Below the pieces are notes generated by a model. It was not told the origin of the DNA, ran no database searches, and saw only the letters and a list, made by a program, of their open reading frames with translations. A program made the translations under genes and the position numbers. A stretch of DNA of 64,000 nucleotides. Source: Rhodosporidiobolus odoratus. Taxonomy: Eukaryota > Basidiomycota > Microbotryomycetes > Sporidiobolales > Sporidiobolaceae. The stretch lies in NCBI GenBank assembly GCA_034387635.1, contig JAOANU010000016.1, positions 310,001 to 374,000 on the forward strand, read 5' to 3'. Shown here one piece after another: positions 24,799 to 36,400 of this stretch (positions within the stretch are counted from its first letter, which is position 1; every line of letters begins with the position of its first letter).

Positions 24799-26018
24799 AT
24801 GGTTTTCGCAGGTACCACAGATCTATCCGCAAGTCCGCGCGAGGTCAATTACCGCACCCAAGATTCATCAACCAGCACATCCCGCACGACCTTTCCCTCG
24901 GTGTCAAGCGACGCCGAAGCATCGCAGATGGTCGGCGGTGCATCAGAGTCTCCGCAAATGCCAGCGTCGGCCGCTACCACAATACCGCAAGGCTTACTTA
25001 CGCCGTCGGAAGAGGATGGGCAAAGTGGGGGAGAAGGGGAACTCGTGCCACCGGTGGACAAGGGCAAGGCGAAAGCCACGGAAGAGGGGGAGGAAGACAA
25101 GGACAGGAAGAACACGTTGGACCGATTCAGCTGCCATATATGGTGCGTTGCACTTCTTTCCTCCATTCTTCCTCATCATCCGCTCGTACTGACCGTTTGA
25201 CCTTGCTGAACATCGCAGTCTCGACCTACCCGAACAGCCTGTTTTGACGCCATGCGGGCATGTCTACTGCTGGCCCTGCATGCACGAGGTAAGTCCGCCG
25301 TTCTTGCTTCCTTGAGTCTCGCCTTTCAAGCTGCAGGGTCATCGTGAGGCGCTACGCTAAAGCCTACTCTCCCTTTAGTGGCTGGTCGTTTCGAAGGGTC
25401 GCGCATGTCCAGTCTGCAAGTCTGTGCTGACTGTCGACCAGTTGATACCTATCTATTCGGGTTCTGGGGACGAAAGCGATCCTCGGTGCGTCTGGTCTTT
25501 TACCTTCGACTCCGCTTCCTTCCTTCCTTCCGAGGCGTAGGCGCGAAGCACATCGCGTCAGTCCACCTGATCTGCACGCTGACTATCGTCTTCATCGCAG
25601 GAAAACGCCTCTTCCCCCTCGACCTCGCCCATCCTCCACTACCGCCGCGCCATCCTACCGCGCCCCTACCCGTTCCTCCCTCTTCTCTTCCTCTGCATCC
25701 TCGTTCACCTTTCAAGCAGGTGTCTTCCCTCTCCCAGGTATGTCCATGGCCTGGTCCTGGCCACCTCAACCGCAACTTCCTCCGGCGTCGCTCGTCGAGG
25801 AAAGAATGAACCTAGGTCTCCGAGATCCCCATGGGGCGGCGGAGGTGCCACCCCACCAGCAGAGGATGGCGGCTATGATGCAGCAGGCTTTCATGTTTTT
25901 GTTCTTTGCCGTGTTCAGTACGTCCCAAGTTATCCTTTCCCCTTACTTGGTGACCTCGAAGCGGGGCTGAAGATGCACGCTTCCCCGTGAAACAGTTGCT
26001 ATAGCTATCGGCGGATGA
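24799..26018 (+). CDS. RING-type E3 ubiquitin ligase, RNF5/RNF185-like
   Basis: A C3HC4 RING finger follows a Ser/Thr-rich N-terminal region of about 110 residues. It reads [23 protein letters not shown], then WPCMHEWL and GRACPVCKSVL, and continues VDQLIPIYSGSG, the phrase typical of RNF5-type ligases. The middle is Pro/Ser rich. The C-terminus has a hydrophobic segment AFMFLFFAVF, continued after an intron by IAIAIGG, consistent with a tail anchor in the ER membrane, where RNF5 proteins act in ER-associated degradation (family knowledge). The stop TGA (26016-26018) lies inside the first unit of a 21-bp tandem duplication. Confidence 0.88.
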
Positions 26019-26040
26019 ACTATAGCAATCGGCGGACGAA
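25999..26040. repeat. 21-bp tandem duplication across a stop codon
   Basis: Two units, 25999-26019 and 26020-26040, differ at two positions. The first unit contains the TGA stop of the RING gene; the second has CGA at the same place. Confidence 0.9.
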
Positions 26041-26517
26041 GAGGTTCTGTATCTCAAGCTGTTTACATCTTTCTCCCTTTACTTCGGCGCGTGCTTTGAC
26101 CACTCTTGGGCTCGCTGCCAGCGCGAAAAGCTGCACTTACGTCGTAATTGGCTGAGAAGACGCTGCCCAGTGCCGGACATAAGGGACAGGACATCGAAGC
26201 GGCTCAACGTCCAGTTTTCGTTGTCACTCTGCTGTCTTTTGCTATCAGTCGCTTTCGGTTCATACCCGATCTTTCGTTCGTTCGTCACGAGACGGCGTAC
26301 TCACTCATCGCCACCCCTTGACTTCGGCCGCGTCGAAAATTGCACCCTGCGCCCTCCTCGCTAACCTCAAGTCACCCCTTGAACGCCCTCGGCATTCCCT
26401 CGCCAGTCTCTCCTTCTTGCATGATAAGCCGGATAACCCTGAGCTGTCCGACGGCCAACGGAACCTCCTACAATCAGGCCGGACTCCCGCCTAGCGAGAC
26501 AGTCCGCACCCCGCGCA
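26019..26517. other. Convergent 3' region
   Basis: About 500 bases between the RING gene and the F-box-like gene. Apart from the 21-bp duplication nothing recognisable was seen. Confidence 0.4.
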
Positions 26518-27503
26518 TCATCTCCGCCACCCCTCCATCTTTCGCAAGCTGCCGGAGGGCCTCGACGTACGAGAGACCCACCAGTCGAAATGGCGCACCC
26601 TAGTCCGCCCCATCCATTCCAGCAACGCTTTCTTCGCTCCTTCAACAGGTAGATCCCCCTTAAACTCCCAGCAGATCGGAACCTCGCTTGCCTCAAGTCG
26701 TCTCAGCAGATCTTGCACGACCCGAACATTGAGACGATTGACGAGTAGAGGGTCGAGGAGCAAGCCTTTGAGCTGGGGGACGATGGGAAGGAGGTGGCGA
26801 GGGTGGTAGACTGGGGGGCGAAGGTAGGGAAGGCGAAGGTAGTCGATGTTGGGGGCGTCGCGGGCGGAGAGGTACAGAATGGCTGGGAAGGAGGAGGCGG
26901 GGAGGATGGCGCCGGAGGGGTGAGGAGAGGGGAGGGTGAAGCGAGATTCGGTGGAGAGGGTGTGAAGGGAGGAGAAGATCGGGAGAGTATGGGAGGAAAA
27001 GTCGAGGGAGATGTTGGTGAGCGAAATATCGGCGAGTTCTGCGGGCGCGGGTCGTGAGCTTAAAAACGTGTGTCTGTCGGAAGAGATGCGTGCGACGTAC
27101 TGGGCCAAGGAAGCGCTTCCATCTCCTCGCCCTCGATCTTCAGCCGTTCCCACGTAAAACGACTCGGCTCGTACCGCAGCTCAAGCCGATGCAGCTTTGG
27201 GAGTCTCCCCAATAGCTCAAGGACCTCTTCCCGGTCCAGCATCTTCAGACCCGCCTTAAAGACCACGGTGACCTCTTCCACCACCTCGACTGCTGTTCTA
27301 TCCTCAAGCCGCCGTGAAAGCCAGGTCAGCGCTGACGCACTATCGACGAAGGCGCTTCGCAGACGCTCGTATTGAACTAGAGCGAGAAAAGTGTGTGAGA
27401 CGAGCGAGAGTTGGAGGAGATGCTGGCGACGGAGAAAAGGCGAGGAAGTCGAGTTGACGGTGTAATGGACGATCTGGGCGAGAAGCTCGGACGGAAGGAG
27501 CAT
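26518..27503 (-). CDS. F-box-like protein, function unknown
   Basis: The N-terminus MLLPSELLAQIVHYTVNSTS, followed by LQLSLVSHTFLALVQ, has the LP-x-E-[IL]-L-x-x-I and 'L-x-L-V-S-[RK]-x-F' pattern of an F-box. One intron (about 27106 to 27034) joins EALPWP-K to LADISLTNISLDFSSHTLPI. The remainder, about 180 residues, has Leu-rich spaced segments (HRLELRYEPSRFTWERLKIE; PQLKGLLLDPLLVNRLNVRV) reminiscent of degenerate leucine-rich repeats and ends RKMEGWRR at 26518. F-box proteins normally recruit targets to SCF ubiquitin ligases; the target is unknown. Confidence 0.7.
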
Positions 27504-27897
27504 GTCGTAGTATGGTACGAGGGAGAGAAGCTAAGGTGTAGATGTCGCGAGTATCTGGCTCGATCTCGTGCGCCCGACGAGCGAGTGAGCGGTGAAAGGG
27601 GCCTGAGCTTGCTGGAGAAGACGGGTGCGGGAAGGCTGTTACGTGCCCTACTCAGCGTAGCGTTGGGAGCGGATTTTGGGGTCACAGGACCGATACTTCC
27701 CCCAGGCGCGTGACGAGAGAATGAGCGGAGCGTCTTTAGAGGCCGAACTGAGAAGGTCAAAAGGAAAGGAGGAAGTCTGCTGCTCGCTGACAAGTCTACG
27801 CCATATTATCGCCTATAAACGTGTCAATGCGTCAGCATGAGCGAGAGCAAAGAGCACGGCAAACTGTGGTAGTATAACATGAAGAAACAGCAAGTGC
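27504..27897. other. Intergenic region with a motif variant
   Basis: 394 bases between the F-box-like start and the stop of BTB gene 3 (both minus strand). It contains CTGAGAAGGTCA at 27748-27759, one base off the motif common in the 41-50 kb region. Confidence 0.4.
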
Positions 27898-29600
27898 TTA
27901 CTTTGACTTATTCCTCTGCGCCGCCAGCAGCTTGACCAACACAGGCGCCGCATCCATTCTCTCGCCGCGCTCAATCTCACCCATAACTTGCTTGTAAGCC
28001 GTCGTCGCCTCAACTGCATCGAGGTTCTCTACAATGTGCTCGACAATAACCTTCTGCACCTCGTCAAAGCATAGCGAGGTGGGCGTGACTAGCTCTAGCG
28101 CGCACGTCTCGATATGGACCGAGGCGCGAATTTGAGAGAGCGAGAGGGCGGCGAGGTTATCGATGCGGAGGTAGTGAGCTAGGCAGTAGGTGGACTTGGG
28201 GAGACGGCGAGAGGAAGGTCACCGCCGCCAATTTCGGCGGCTCTAGCCGCGGTCGCTTCGGGGCGAATCAGGGTTGCCGTTGGATGTGATGGGAGTGAAG
28301 CGGAACGAAGCGGGGCGAAGTGGATGAAATTGGTTTGGAGGTAGAGAAGCACGGCGCGGTAGGTGGAGTAGGGTGAAGGGGCTTGCAGCTCGTGGTACGC
28401 CGTGGCCAAATCGTCCTTGACCTCCTTGTCACTCGTACTCGTCGTTTTTGCGTATGTCTCATCCGTCTCATCATCCGAGTCGTCCTCGAAGCCGTCTTCA
28501 CCCGTCATCTCTGGCGTCGCCCGTCGAGCTCGCTTGGAAGGGCGCGAGGGCGTTGCTTCAGTGAATCCAGAGGCGAAGAGATCCGTGTAGTAGGACGAGG
28601 AGGCAGAAAGGAGGGACCGCGAGGCGTAAAGGTGCAGGTTGTTGCCAGAAGAACGGGGGAAAGACAGGACGACGTCATGGGGACAAGGCACGGTCATCGA
28701 AGCTGCATACACACGTGTTGAGTGGACGTCCCGGGTTCAAGCGACCTGAGTAGCGTAGCCTCGTCACGAAAAGACGGAATAGAGGAGCCATGCGGCTTAC
28801 CTGCAACCCTTTCAGCCGCCCCGGTGATCTGCTGGCTGGTGATAGACTGGGATGAGGTTTCATTGGCGCTGCCCGCAATGCTGATCTCGATTACATGGTT
28901 CTTGGCCTCATGAACGAACTGGTAAGGAGAAAAAGCGGCTTTCCATCGATACCCCTGCTCGGGCGTAAAGCTGACGGGGTTCAGGGGTACGTCGGAGACG
29001 ACCAATTTCTTTTGCTCCTCGGGTGTCGAGAGATCGGGTCAACTAACGGCGATGGATGCCTTCATCGTCAAGTTCTGGCCAACCTTGTCGGGTGTCGTAT
29101 ACTTGACCCCCAAGACGACGAGCACCCGGGATGATGTACCTTGCACAGCAGAGCGCCAGCTACCGGGAAGAGGGAAGTCGGGGATCTCGATGGAACGAAT
29201 GGCATTCCAATAAGTCGGGTCGCAGTCGAAAATCGGAATGGAGAGAACGTGTTCGAATGCGAGGTTGGGCTTGGTAATGTACGAGACTGCAGGTGCGGCA
29301 GGTGTCGTCTTCTCCGGTGCATGGTCGTCAGAGACTAGCTCGCCGTTGCTGGACGAGGCGGGATCGGAGGTCTGTTCAACGAGATTGAGCGAGACGAGCG
29401 CAAGGTTAAATGCATATGGCTACTGTGTGGAGAATGGGGCCAAAAAGTGCAGGACGTACAGACTTGCGCGCTCCTGCCGTTGTGTGTGTTTTGACTGAGC
29501 ACGACGAGACGAAGCTTGTGCAAGAAACGAGCTGAAAGCAGGACGCGTGCTGGACGCGCGACTCGAGACGTTCGCGCACGATGGCTTTCATCGATTTCAT
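27898..29600 (-). CDS. BTB/POZ-domain protein, paralogue 3 (possibly frameshifted)
   Basis: The middle exons read PNLAFEHVLSIPIFDCDPTY, IEIPDFPLPGSWRSAV, FTPEQGYRWKAAFSPYQFVH and ITGAAERVAASMTVPCPHDV. The last of these joins to VLSFPRSSGNNLHLYASRSL and LSASSSYYTDLFASGF, a clear BTB segment. A Ser/Asp-rich insert follows, then STYRAVLLYLQTNFIHFAPL. Near 28215-28200 the frame must change (-1) to continue into KSTYCLAHYLRIDNLAALSL and FDEVQKVIVEHIVENL; no usable intron explains the change. The stop is at 27898-27900, though a GTAAGC donor overlapping it leaves an alternative ending. The first exon (MKSMKAIVRERLESRV from 29600) and one very short intron near 29050 are tentative. It could be a recent pseudogene or carry a sequencing error. 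Confidence 0.6.
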
Positions 29601-29724
29601 CCTTGCTCTTTGCTTGCTTCCCTCCGTTGCGCCTTTCAGTAGCCAGGTAAGCATACGGAACAGCGGACCAGTAAGTCTGTTCAGCGAACATGTCCGAAGA
29701 AATCCGACCAGTTCGGAAGTCAGA

Positions 29725-31542
29725 CTACTCTTCCTCTTCCTCCTCATCCTCATCTTCCTCATCTTCCAACTCGCCAATCGCCTCAAACTCGTCTTCCTCC
29801 CCACTCTGCAGCGCTTCCTCTGCCTCCTCCTCATCCTCGCTATCCTCCTCCTCCTCGTCGCTCTCACTCTCACTTTCCCCCTCCTCCTGTTGCGCCCCAT
29901 TCTTCCCCTTCTTCTCGACCATCCCGACCGCGCAAACGCACGTCAACCGCGTCTTGTCCGTGTCGTAGCTGGCTGAGGGTTGGATCTGCTTCACCTCGGA
30001 TTCGATGGTTTCAGGGGTCTTTGCTTTACCCTTCTTGGCCTTGGTGGAGGTTGAAGGGGGAGAGAGGCGGGCGAGGTCGTAGAGGTGGATTTTGCCGTCT
30101 GAGGAGATAGTGGTAAGGACGACGGTTGAATCGGCGGAAGAGGCAGTCGACGTCGAAGGGAGGGCGACTTCGAGAAGGTCCATCTGTTTTACGCTGATGA
30201 AGGAGGCTGAAGGTCAACTTCCGACCGGGGTGGGATAGAAAAAGTCGGGGAAAGCTTACCGATTAGAATGCCCAACCAACTCCGCAACCGGTTCCATCTT
30301 CGGCAAATCCAGCTCGCTCAGATCCTGCCCGTCGTTTTCACTGGGCGTCGGCTCGCTTACGTCGAACACGCGAACCTTTCCGTCCTCGCACGCAACGAAG
30401 AGGTATTCTGTTTGCGTCGGGTCGGAGGTGTCGAGGGGGAAGTAGCAGAATCGGGCGTCGTGGAAGCGGGAGGGGGCAGTCAGGGAGTGGTGGATGGACA
30501 TGTCCTGCAAGTGACAGCGAGTTAGGTGGAACGACGGACTTTGATGTGGAAGGAGAGGCTTACCAGGCCGTACACGGCAAGGTTGTTGTTGCAGATGACA
30601 ACAAACTTGGTTCCGTTGGTGTTCCATCGGACCGCATCACCCTCTGACAAGACCGAGAGGATCATAAGCAACAGGGTAATAGGAAGTGCATGAGGAGAGA
30701 AAGCGAACGCACCCACTCCCAGCTTCATCGCCGTTACACTCTTTCCAGCCACCAAGTCCCACATCCGCAGCATGCGATCCTGTCCCACACTGAGCGCCAC
30801 TCGTCCGTCCGGGTGCGCATCCACCGCATTAACCCTTCCCTTGTGTCCTTTCAGCCCACGCAGGAGGACCCAATCCCGAACGCGGTATAGTGCGATTGTC
30901 GAGTCGGAGGAAGCGGCGAGGAGCATGTTGCGTTGCGGAACGAACGACATGCAGGTGATCGTGCCTGCTCGTCTCAGGACATCAAACACGAAGAAGAAAC
31001 GAAAGAAGAGCAGCGTGAGAAGATCTCTCAACCGCAAGAGCCGAGAGGATAGATAGCGCACCCGTCGTATCTCCCTCCAAGCTACCCATCTCTTTCCTCC
31101 TCCTCAAATCCCACACTCGAATGATCTCATCCGTCCCTCCCGAAACGAGGTACTTTCCTCCAACTTTTCTCTCACTCCCGGTCGCCGCACTGGCCACCAC
31201 GCTTGCCGCGACGGTCCGTAACGAGGAGAGGTGCGCGGGGAATGAAAAGATGGGTTCGACGGAGAGTTCGTAGGGGTTTTGTTCGTTGTTTGAGGGAACG
31301 AAGGTGCATTCGATGCCATAGAGGAGACGTTCGTAGGAACCAGCGGCTACGACGAACCGCTTGGGCGCATCGGGTGTGGTCTCTGGCTTGGGTGCAGGTG
31401 CTACTGCTTTGCCCTTCACCTTGTTTGATGCTGCTGCTGGAGCGGGAGGAGGAGGGTTGCTGAACCTCGCTTTCTTGGCGGGCGCTGGCTTGGAGGGCGC
31501 GCTGCTGTTGGAGGCGGTCTGAGTGGCTTTACGTTTGGCCAT
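29725..31542 (-). CDS. MAK11: WD40 ribosome-biogenesis protein, Mak11/PAK1IP1-like
   Basis: Mak11 is a nucleolar WD40 protein needed for 60S subunit assembly (family knowledge). The start MAKRKATQTASNSSAPSKPA at 31542 is preferred over an in-frame upstream codon because it opens a typical basic nuclear leader. WD repeats follow: FVVAAGSYERLLYGIECTF, GKYLVSGGTDEIIRVWDLRR, NMLLAASSDSTIALYRVRDW, LKGHKGRVNAVDAHPDGRVA, QDRMLRMWDLVAGKSVTAMK, VRWNTNGTKFVVICNNNLAV and VACEDGKVRVFDVSEP. The final blade is VVLTTISSDGKIHLYDLARL, followed by a very acidic tail (runs of Glu and Asp) to 29725. Four to six introns are needed. Repeat order, basic head and acidic tail fit Mak11/PAK1IP1 rather than a generic WD protein. 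Confidence 0.85.
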
Positions 31543-31982
31543 GGTGCTGTTATCTAGCTCTTCAAGCGAGATCGAGGACGAGGGGAATAAAAGAGCTTGG
31601 TCTCGCACTTTATCCCCCCATCTTTATTTGGGCCACCGAGGGTAAGTGCGTACGATACAAGCGACAACGTGTCATCGTACAGCACAACGGCTGCGAGACG
31701 TTTTCACCGCAAACTGAATTCGACTTTTTCCTTCCTGCTAAAACTTCCGTTCTATACTCCGCTACGGCTGTTACATGAGGAATACATGACTGTACAAGCT
31801 AGATACGGTACACAAGTCGACTAGCGGTAAGTGGGCCAGCGCGTGTGATCAAGACATGGGGGTTGTCGTAAGCGAGAGAAAAATTGCCCAAGAAACACCT
31901 CGCTCACGATACCCCGAGGCGTGTCAGTACAGCAAGCGGCACCGTTCGCCCCGTCCCTCCCTGCTCCCTGCACTTCTACTAC
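31543..31982. other. Intergenic region, MAK11 promoter side
   Basis: 440 bases upstream of MAK11 and downstream of inhibitor-2. No gene, RNA or repeat seen. Confidence 0.4.
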
Positions 31983-33090
31983 CTATTGCTTAGCGAACCC
32001 GTTCGGAATAGGCGGCACCGGGGGCACAACCCTGCCACTCCCGTTCGTCCCCGAATTTGCCTCCGTGTTCGCCTCGACCGCCTTCTCTTCCTCCTCGTCG
32101 TCCTCGTCCGATGTCGCCAGAAGAGCCTGGGCACGCTTCATCGCTTCGGCTTCATTCGAGTAGTGGCGCTTGCGGGATTGGGCGAATTGCTTGCGGTGTT
32201 CCAAGGCTGGAATCAGAACAAGGTCAATCCAGTCCAGTCCAGTTGCGCGTCTCACGGTGCAGAGGCCAGGGGGTTCACGAAGAAAGGAGCGAGGAGCCCG
32301 AGAAAGAACGCACTCTCTTCATCGGCCAGCTCGTCATCATCACTATCTCCATCTCGTTCCGCTCCCTCTGCATCCATTCCCTGTCCGCTCCCTGCGCCCG
32401 TCGACCCACCTTCCCTTCCAAAGCTGTCACTCCTCTCAACTCTGACCATTTTCTCACTCGCTTCACTGCCGCGCCTCGACCCGGCGTCCCCGGCGGAGAG
32501 AGCGAACGAGGCAGAGGAAGGGGAGGTGGGGTTCGAGGCGGACGGGTTGGCTGAAGGGGTAGAGGTAGAGGAGGGGGCGAAGGAGGTCGAGCCGAGTGAG
32601 AAGCCGGGGATTTCTGCGGAGATGTCAAGATGACCGGTCAGATTCGGGAGGGCGGGGGCAAGTGGGGGAGGGGGAGGGCCGGAGGGGGAGGGGGAGGGCC
32701 GGAGGGGGAGGGGAACGGAAAAGACACACGGTCGAGGTCCATGACTTCGTCGGTTTCAGCGTTGTCTTGTGAGCGAGATTGGCGAGTGTAGCGAGAATCA
32801 GCACGCTCGCTCGAGGAGGAATGGAGGGGGTGGTGGGACTGACATCGAACGTAGGGAGTCTTTGGTTCAGTAATCTTCATAGTCGAGTCACGGTTGACCT
32901 CGTTCAAGCTGAGGTTCTCCTCGTCCCAAGCCAGGCGTTCTCTGGTCCCCTCTTGCGGAGGCTGAGTGGTTGATTGGGTCGTAGTGTTGGTTGAGGAGGA
33001 GGAGCGGGCATTTTTGAGAATCCCTTTGGGACGGGCAGAGGTAGAGTGAGAAGGAGCACGGTGAAGGGGTCCAGTAGGTTCCACGTCCAT
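31983..33090 (-). CDS. Protein phosphatase inhibitor 2 (Glc8/IPP-2 family)
   Basis: Inhibitor-2 binds and regulates the catalytic subunit of protein phosphatase 1. The first exon holds the PP1-contact motif KGILKNA (near residue 22) and [20 protein letters not shown] followed by ITEPKTPYV; the T-P in KTPYV corresponds to the conserved regulatory phosphosite. After an intron comes [13 protein letters not shown] Ser-rich linker follows ([16 protein letters not shown]), then [11 protein letters not shown]. The last exon has the helical block [20 protein letters not shown], which is the conserved 'RKxHY' helix that covers the PP1 active site, and ends NGFAKQ at 31983. The gene is divergent from the PP4 regulatory subunit gene, with 325 bases between the two starts. 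Confidence 0.88.
32643..32715. repeat. Purine-rich (GGGAGG)-type simple repeat in an intron
   Basis: GGGGGAGGGGGAGGGCCGGA-type units recur two to three times, in an intron of the inhibitor-2 gene. The other strand is a polypyrimidine tract ahead of the acceptor. Confidence 0.7.
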
Positions 33091-33415
33091 GTCTACGGGG
33101 TTGATAAGCGGGAGTCAAGATGGGAAAAGAAGATGAAAAGGCGCGGCGCGGGGCGGCGGTCCGGGTGACGACGGTCGAATCAGTAACAACTCGACACCTA
33201 TGCATAAATTGAGAGACTAGCTACGGGGACCTAGTACACTGTCTGTACGGCTATCAGGCTAGCGGTACCCACTGGCAAGCTGGATAGAATTAGCTGGCAA
33301 TTCTAGTTTGTTGTGCATGTCTTCAATTCTCCTGCGCATCGCTATCGCTACTCGCCACTTCTATCTGCTACGTACAGACGCGTACACGTGCACAGTGTGC
33401 ACCTATACCTCGGAC
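33091..33415. promoter_or_regulatory. Divergent promoter, inhibitor-2 / PP4R3
   Basis: 325 bases between two divergent starts. Both genes encode phosphatase regulators, so shared control is possible but unproven. The open frame of PP4R3 extends upstream to 33308 with another ATG at 33326, so part of this may be coding. Confidence 0.5.
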
Positions 33416-36400
33416 ATGGACACCACCACGCCGTCCACCCTGCCAGCGGACGTTCTTGGTCCATCTCTGGCCCCGACCTCGACCTCGACCTCAACACAAA
33501 CATCCTCTACTGATGACGCAGAGCCGTCACGAAACACTCCAAACGTGTCGGAGGATCAGGCAAACGACTCTGGGCCATCAGCCGTCTCGACACAACCATC
33601 CGGGATCGACGAGATGGGAAGGTCGTCTGCCCCGTCCCAGTCTCTTCCCACTCCAGACTCGGCGACACAGACCCCGACAATTGCTTCAGAAAGCAGTGCA
33701 GAACCTGCCCCAGACGCGCCCGTGTCTCCCGTCAAACAAACCAAACCCTCGACTTCACCCACTACCCCGATTCGCTCTTCTCCTGCCTCTTCCGCTGCTC
33801 AGCGACCTTCCGAAGCCCAGTCAGCGGATCCCCCTACTGTAGCCTCACCTACATCCTCCCCCCTGGCCGCCAACCTCGCCCCAAACTCCTCGCCCTCGTC
33901 CGCTCAATCTCCCTCCGCCTCCTCTCCATCTTCCTCTCCCTCCTCCTCCTCCTCCTCATCTTCCTCCTCCCACCCGCCTTCCCGCCGCGTAAAAGTCTAC
34001 AAACTCAAGGACGACGCCTGGCTCGACCTCGGAACCGGAACCTGCGCCGGGGTGTTTTTGCAGGCTGATTTGCCGGGAGAGGGCGAGGAGGGGGATCAGG
34101 GTAGGGGCGCGAGACGGGTCAGGGAAGAGGACGAGGGGGCTTGGATCGTGGTGAGGAAAGAGAGGGGGGACGGCGGCAAAAGTGAAGGTAGCCCGACTAA
34201 GGGGAAGGGGTCGGGGAAGAAAGATAAGGGCAAGGGGAAGGCTGAAGAGGAGGAAAGCGGGGAGAAGATGCTCATGGATGAAGAGGAACCTGGAAACGAG
34301 GATCGAGAGCGGAAGCGAGGAGAAGACGAGGATGACGACGAGGATAGTGACGATGATGACGACTCGACGCTCATTCTGCGTACGCGAGTACAGCCTTATC
34401 CGCCGGGTTTCAATCCGGCGCACGCAGAGGAGGATGACGATGAGGACGAGATCACGTCGCTCGATGACGCAGGGAACGCGACCGTCGATGCGGGAGGGTA
34501 TCAGAGGCAGCAGGACACGCTCATTGTTTGGACGGAACGAACCCTGAGTGATCATGGTGAGGAGGAAGAGGTCGAGATGGCGCTCTCGTTTGCTACCACG
34601 AGCGGTTGCAGCGAGATGTGGGAGTTTATCAAGGCGGCTAGGAGGTTCGCAGGTACGTCTACCCTGCCCGCCTAGTCTTCCGTCACCCTGCGGCCCTCTT
34701 TCTCGACTGTATCTGACCGTGTGTTCTTTGCCGCTCTTGGCGCAGCCGAACAAGCCAACCTGCACCGTTCGGCCTCTCCCTCTCCGTCAATCTCCAGTAG
34801 TGACCGCTTCCCTCTCCACCACGCCCCCTCCCATTTCTCCTCCCTCAGCACTCTCCCCGAACCCACTCTCGGCAACCTCTCCACCCTCGAAGCCGCGTTG
34901 CGAGCGATCGGCCGCACCGCAGTCGGGCGAGAACGCGCCGCTAGTATGATCTGTCGTACGGGCTTCGTTGGAAAGCTGATCAAGGTGCATGAGGAGGCGG
35001 AGGACCTGGAGAGCTTGGAGGACTTGTGGGCGATTTGCAGGGTTATGCAGACCATTTGTGCGTGTTCGAGACTTTTCTCGTGCACTGGTTCCTTTTCTCG
35101 CACTGACACGCCTCTTCGTTTCCGGCAGTCTTGCTGAACGACTCGGCTCTGTTCGAGTTGGTCATCAAGGACGACTTGATCCTTGGCGTGGTGGGAATGC
35201 TCGAGTGTACGTCTTCCTTCTCCAATATTGTCTCATCGTGTTCCTTGAGCCTGACGCAACGCGATGCGATTTCATGCGAAGATGACCCCGACTTCCCGAC
35301 CATGCGCGCCTCCTACCGCTCCCACCTCTCCTCCCCCACCTCGTTCATCCCCGTGCTTCCTACCGCTCGTCTCTCCGCCGCCCTTCTCACCAAAATCCAC
35401 TCGACCCACCGCCTGCACTACCTGAAAGATGTCGTCCTCGCGCGCATACTTGAGGACTCGACGTTCTCCATGCTCAACTCGCATATCTACTTCAATGAGG
35501 TGGATATCGTCAATGAGGTTGCGGGGGATCGGGAACTTATTCGCGAGGTATTCCGGATATTGGAGGAAGAGCACGAGGCTGCTGGAGCTGGAGAGAGCCG
35601 AGGAAGGGAGAAGGAGGCGAGCGGGGGAGGGGCGGGCAAAGGCGGTAAGGGTAAAGAGAGGGAACTTGGACCGAAGAGGACCATCGGGCCAGAGTTACCG
35701 GACGATCTATTCGCCGCACGACAAGCGAAGAAACCTCGTCTGTCTGGTCCGCCGTCGCCTACTAGTTCGACGACCTCGCCACCCTCGACTTCAGCCGATC
35801 TCGTCCCCGCTACTCCTCCTTCTCCGCCATCCTCTGCCCCTGCAGCATCTTCCTCCGGACCCTCTGCTGCCTCCGCCGGCCCGCCACCGAGCGCGCCCTC
35901 ATCACCGCCGCCCCACGAGAAGAAACTCCACGCGACCCTCTTCCTCTCCCAACTCTCCCTCATGGCAAAGAACCTCCAACTTCCCGTGCGGACGACCTTC
36001 TACCGCACTCTCTGCGATCGAGGCCTCTTATCTGCGCTCGAGGGAGCACTGAGGTTTTCTGATCGACTCGCTACTGAGTCTGCTGCACCTCCATCAGGCT
36101 CGAAGGAGGAGGAGACGGAGGAAGAGAGGGAGATGAGGGAGAGACGAAGTGATGATGCGAGGAGGATGCGAACGGCTGCGTTGGGGTTGTGGATGAATGT
36201 GGTTGACCTCTCGGCGTCGGACGTTAGGTCTTACTGCTTGAGGCAGGGGAAAGAGGTGGAAGCTGCGGTAGAAGAGGCGGCTGGGGAAAATGGTGCCGAG
36301 GGCGCGGTCGAGGCGGATGGAGGGAGAGGGACCGTGCTTGGCGTCTTGATCGAGATGTTTAAGAAGGAGGAGGATTTGGGGACTAAGACGCAGTTGGCTG

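Noticed and set aside
33956..34765. 269-codon minus-strand frame opposite PP4R3
   Set aside because: Antisense of the acidic EVH1 insert; PP4R3 motifs are unambiguous.
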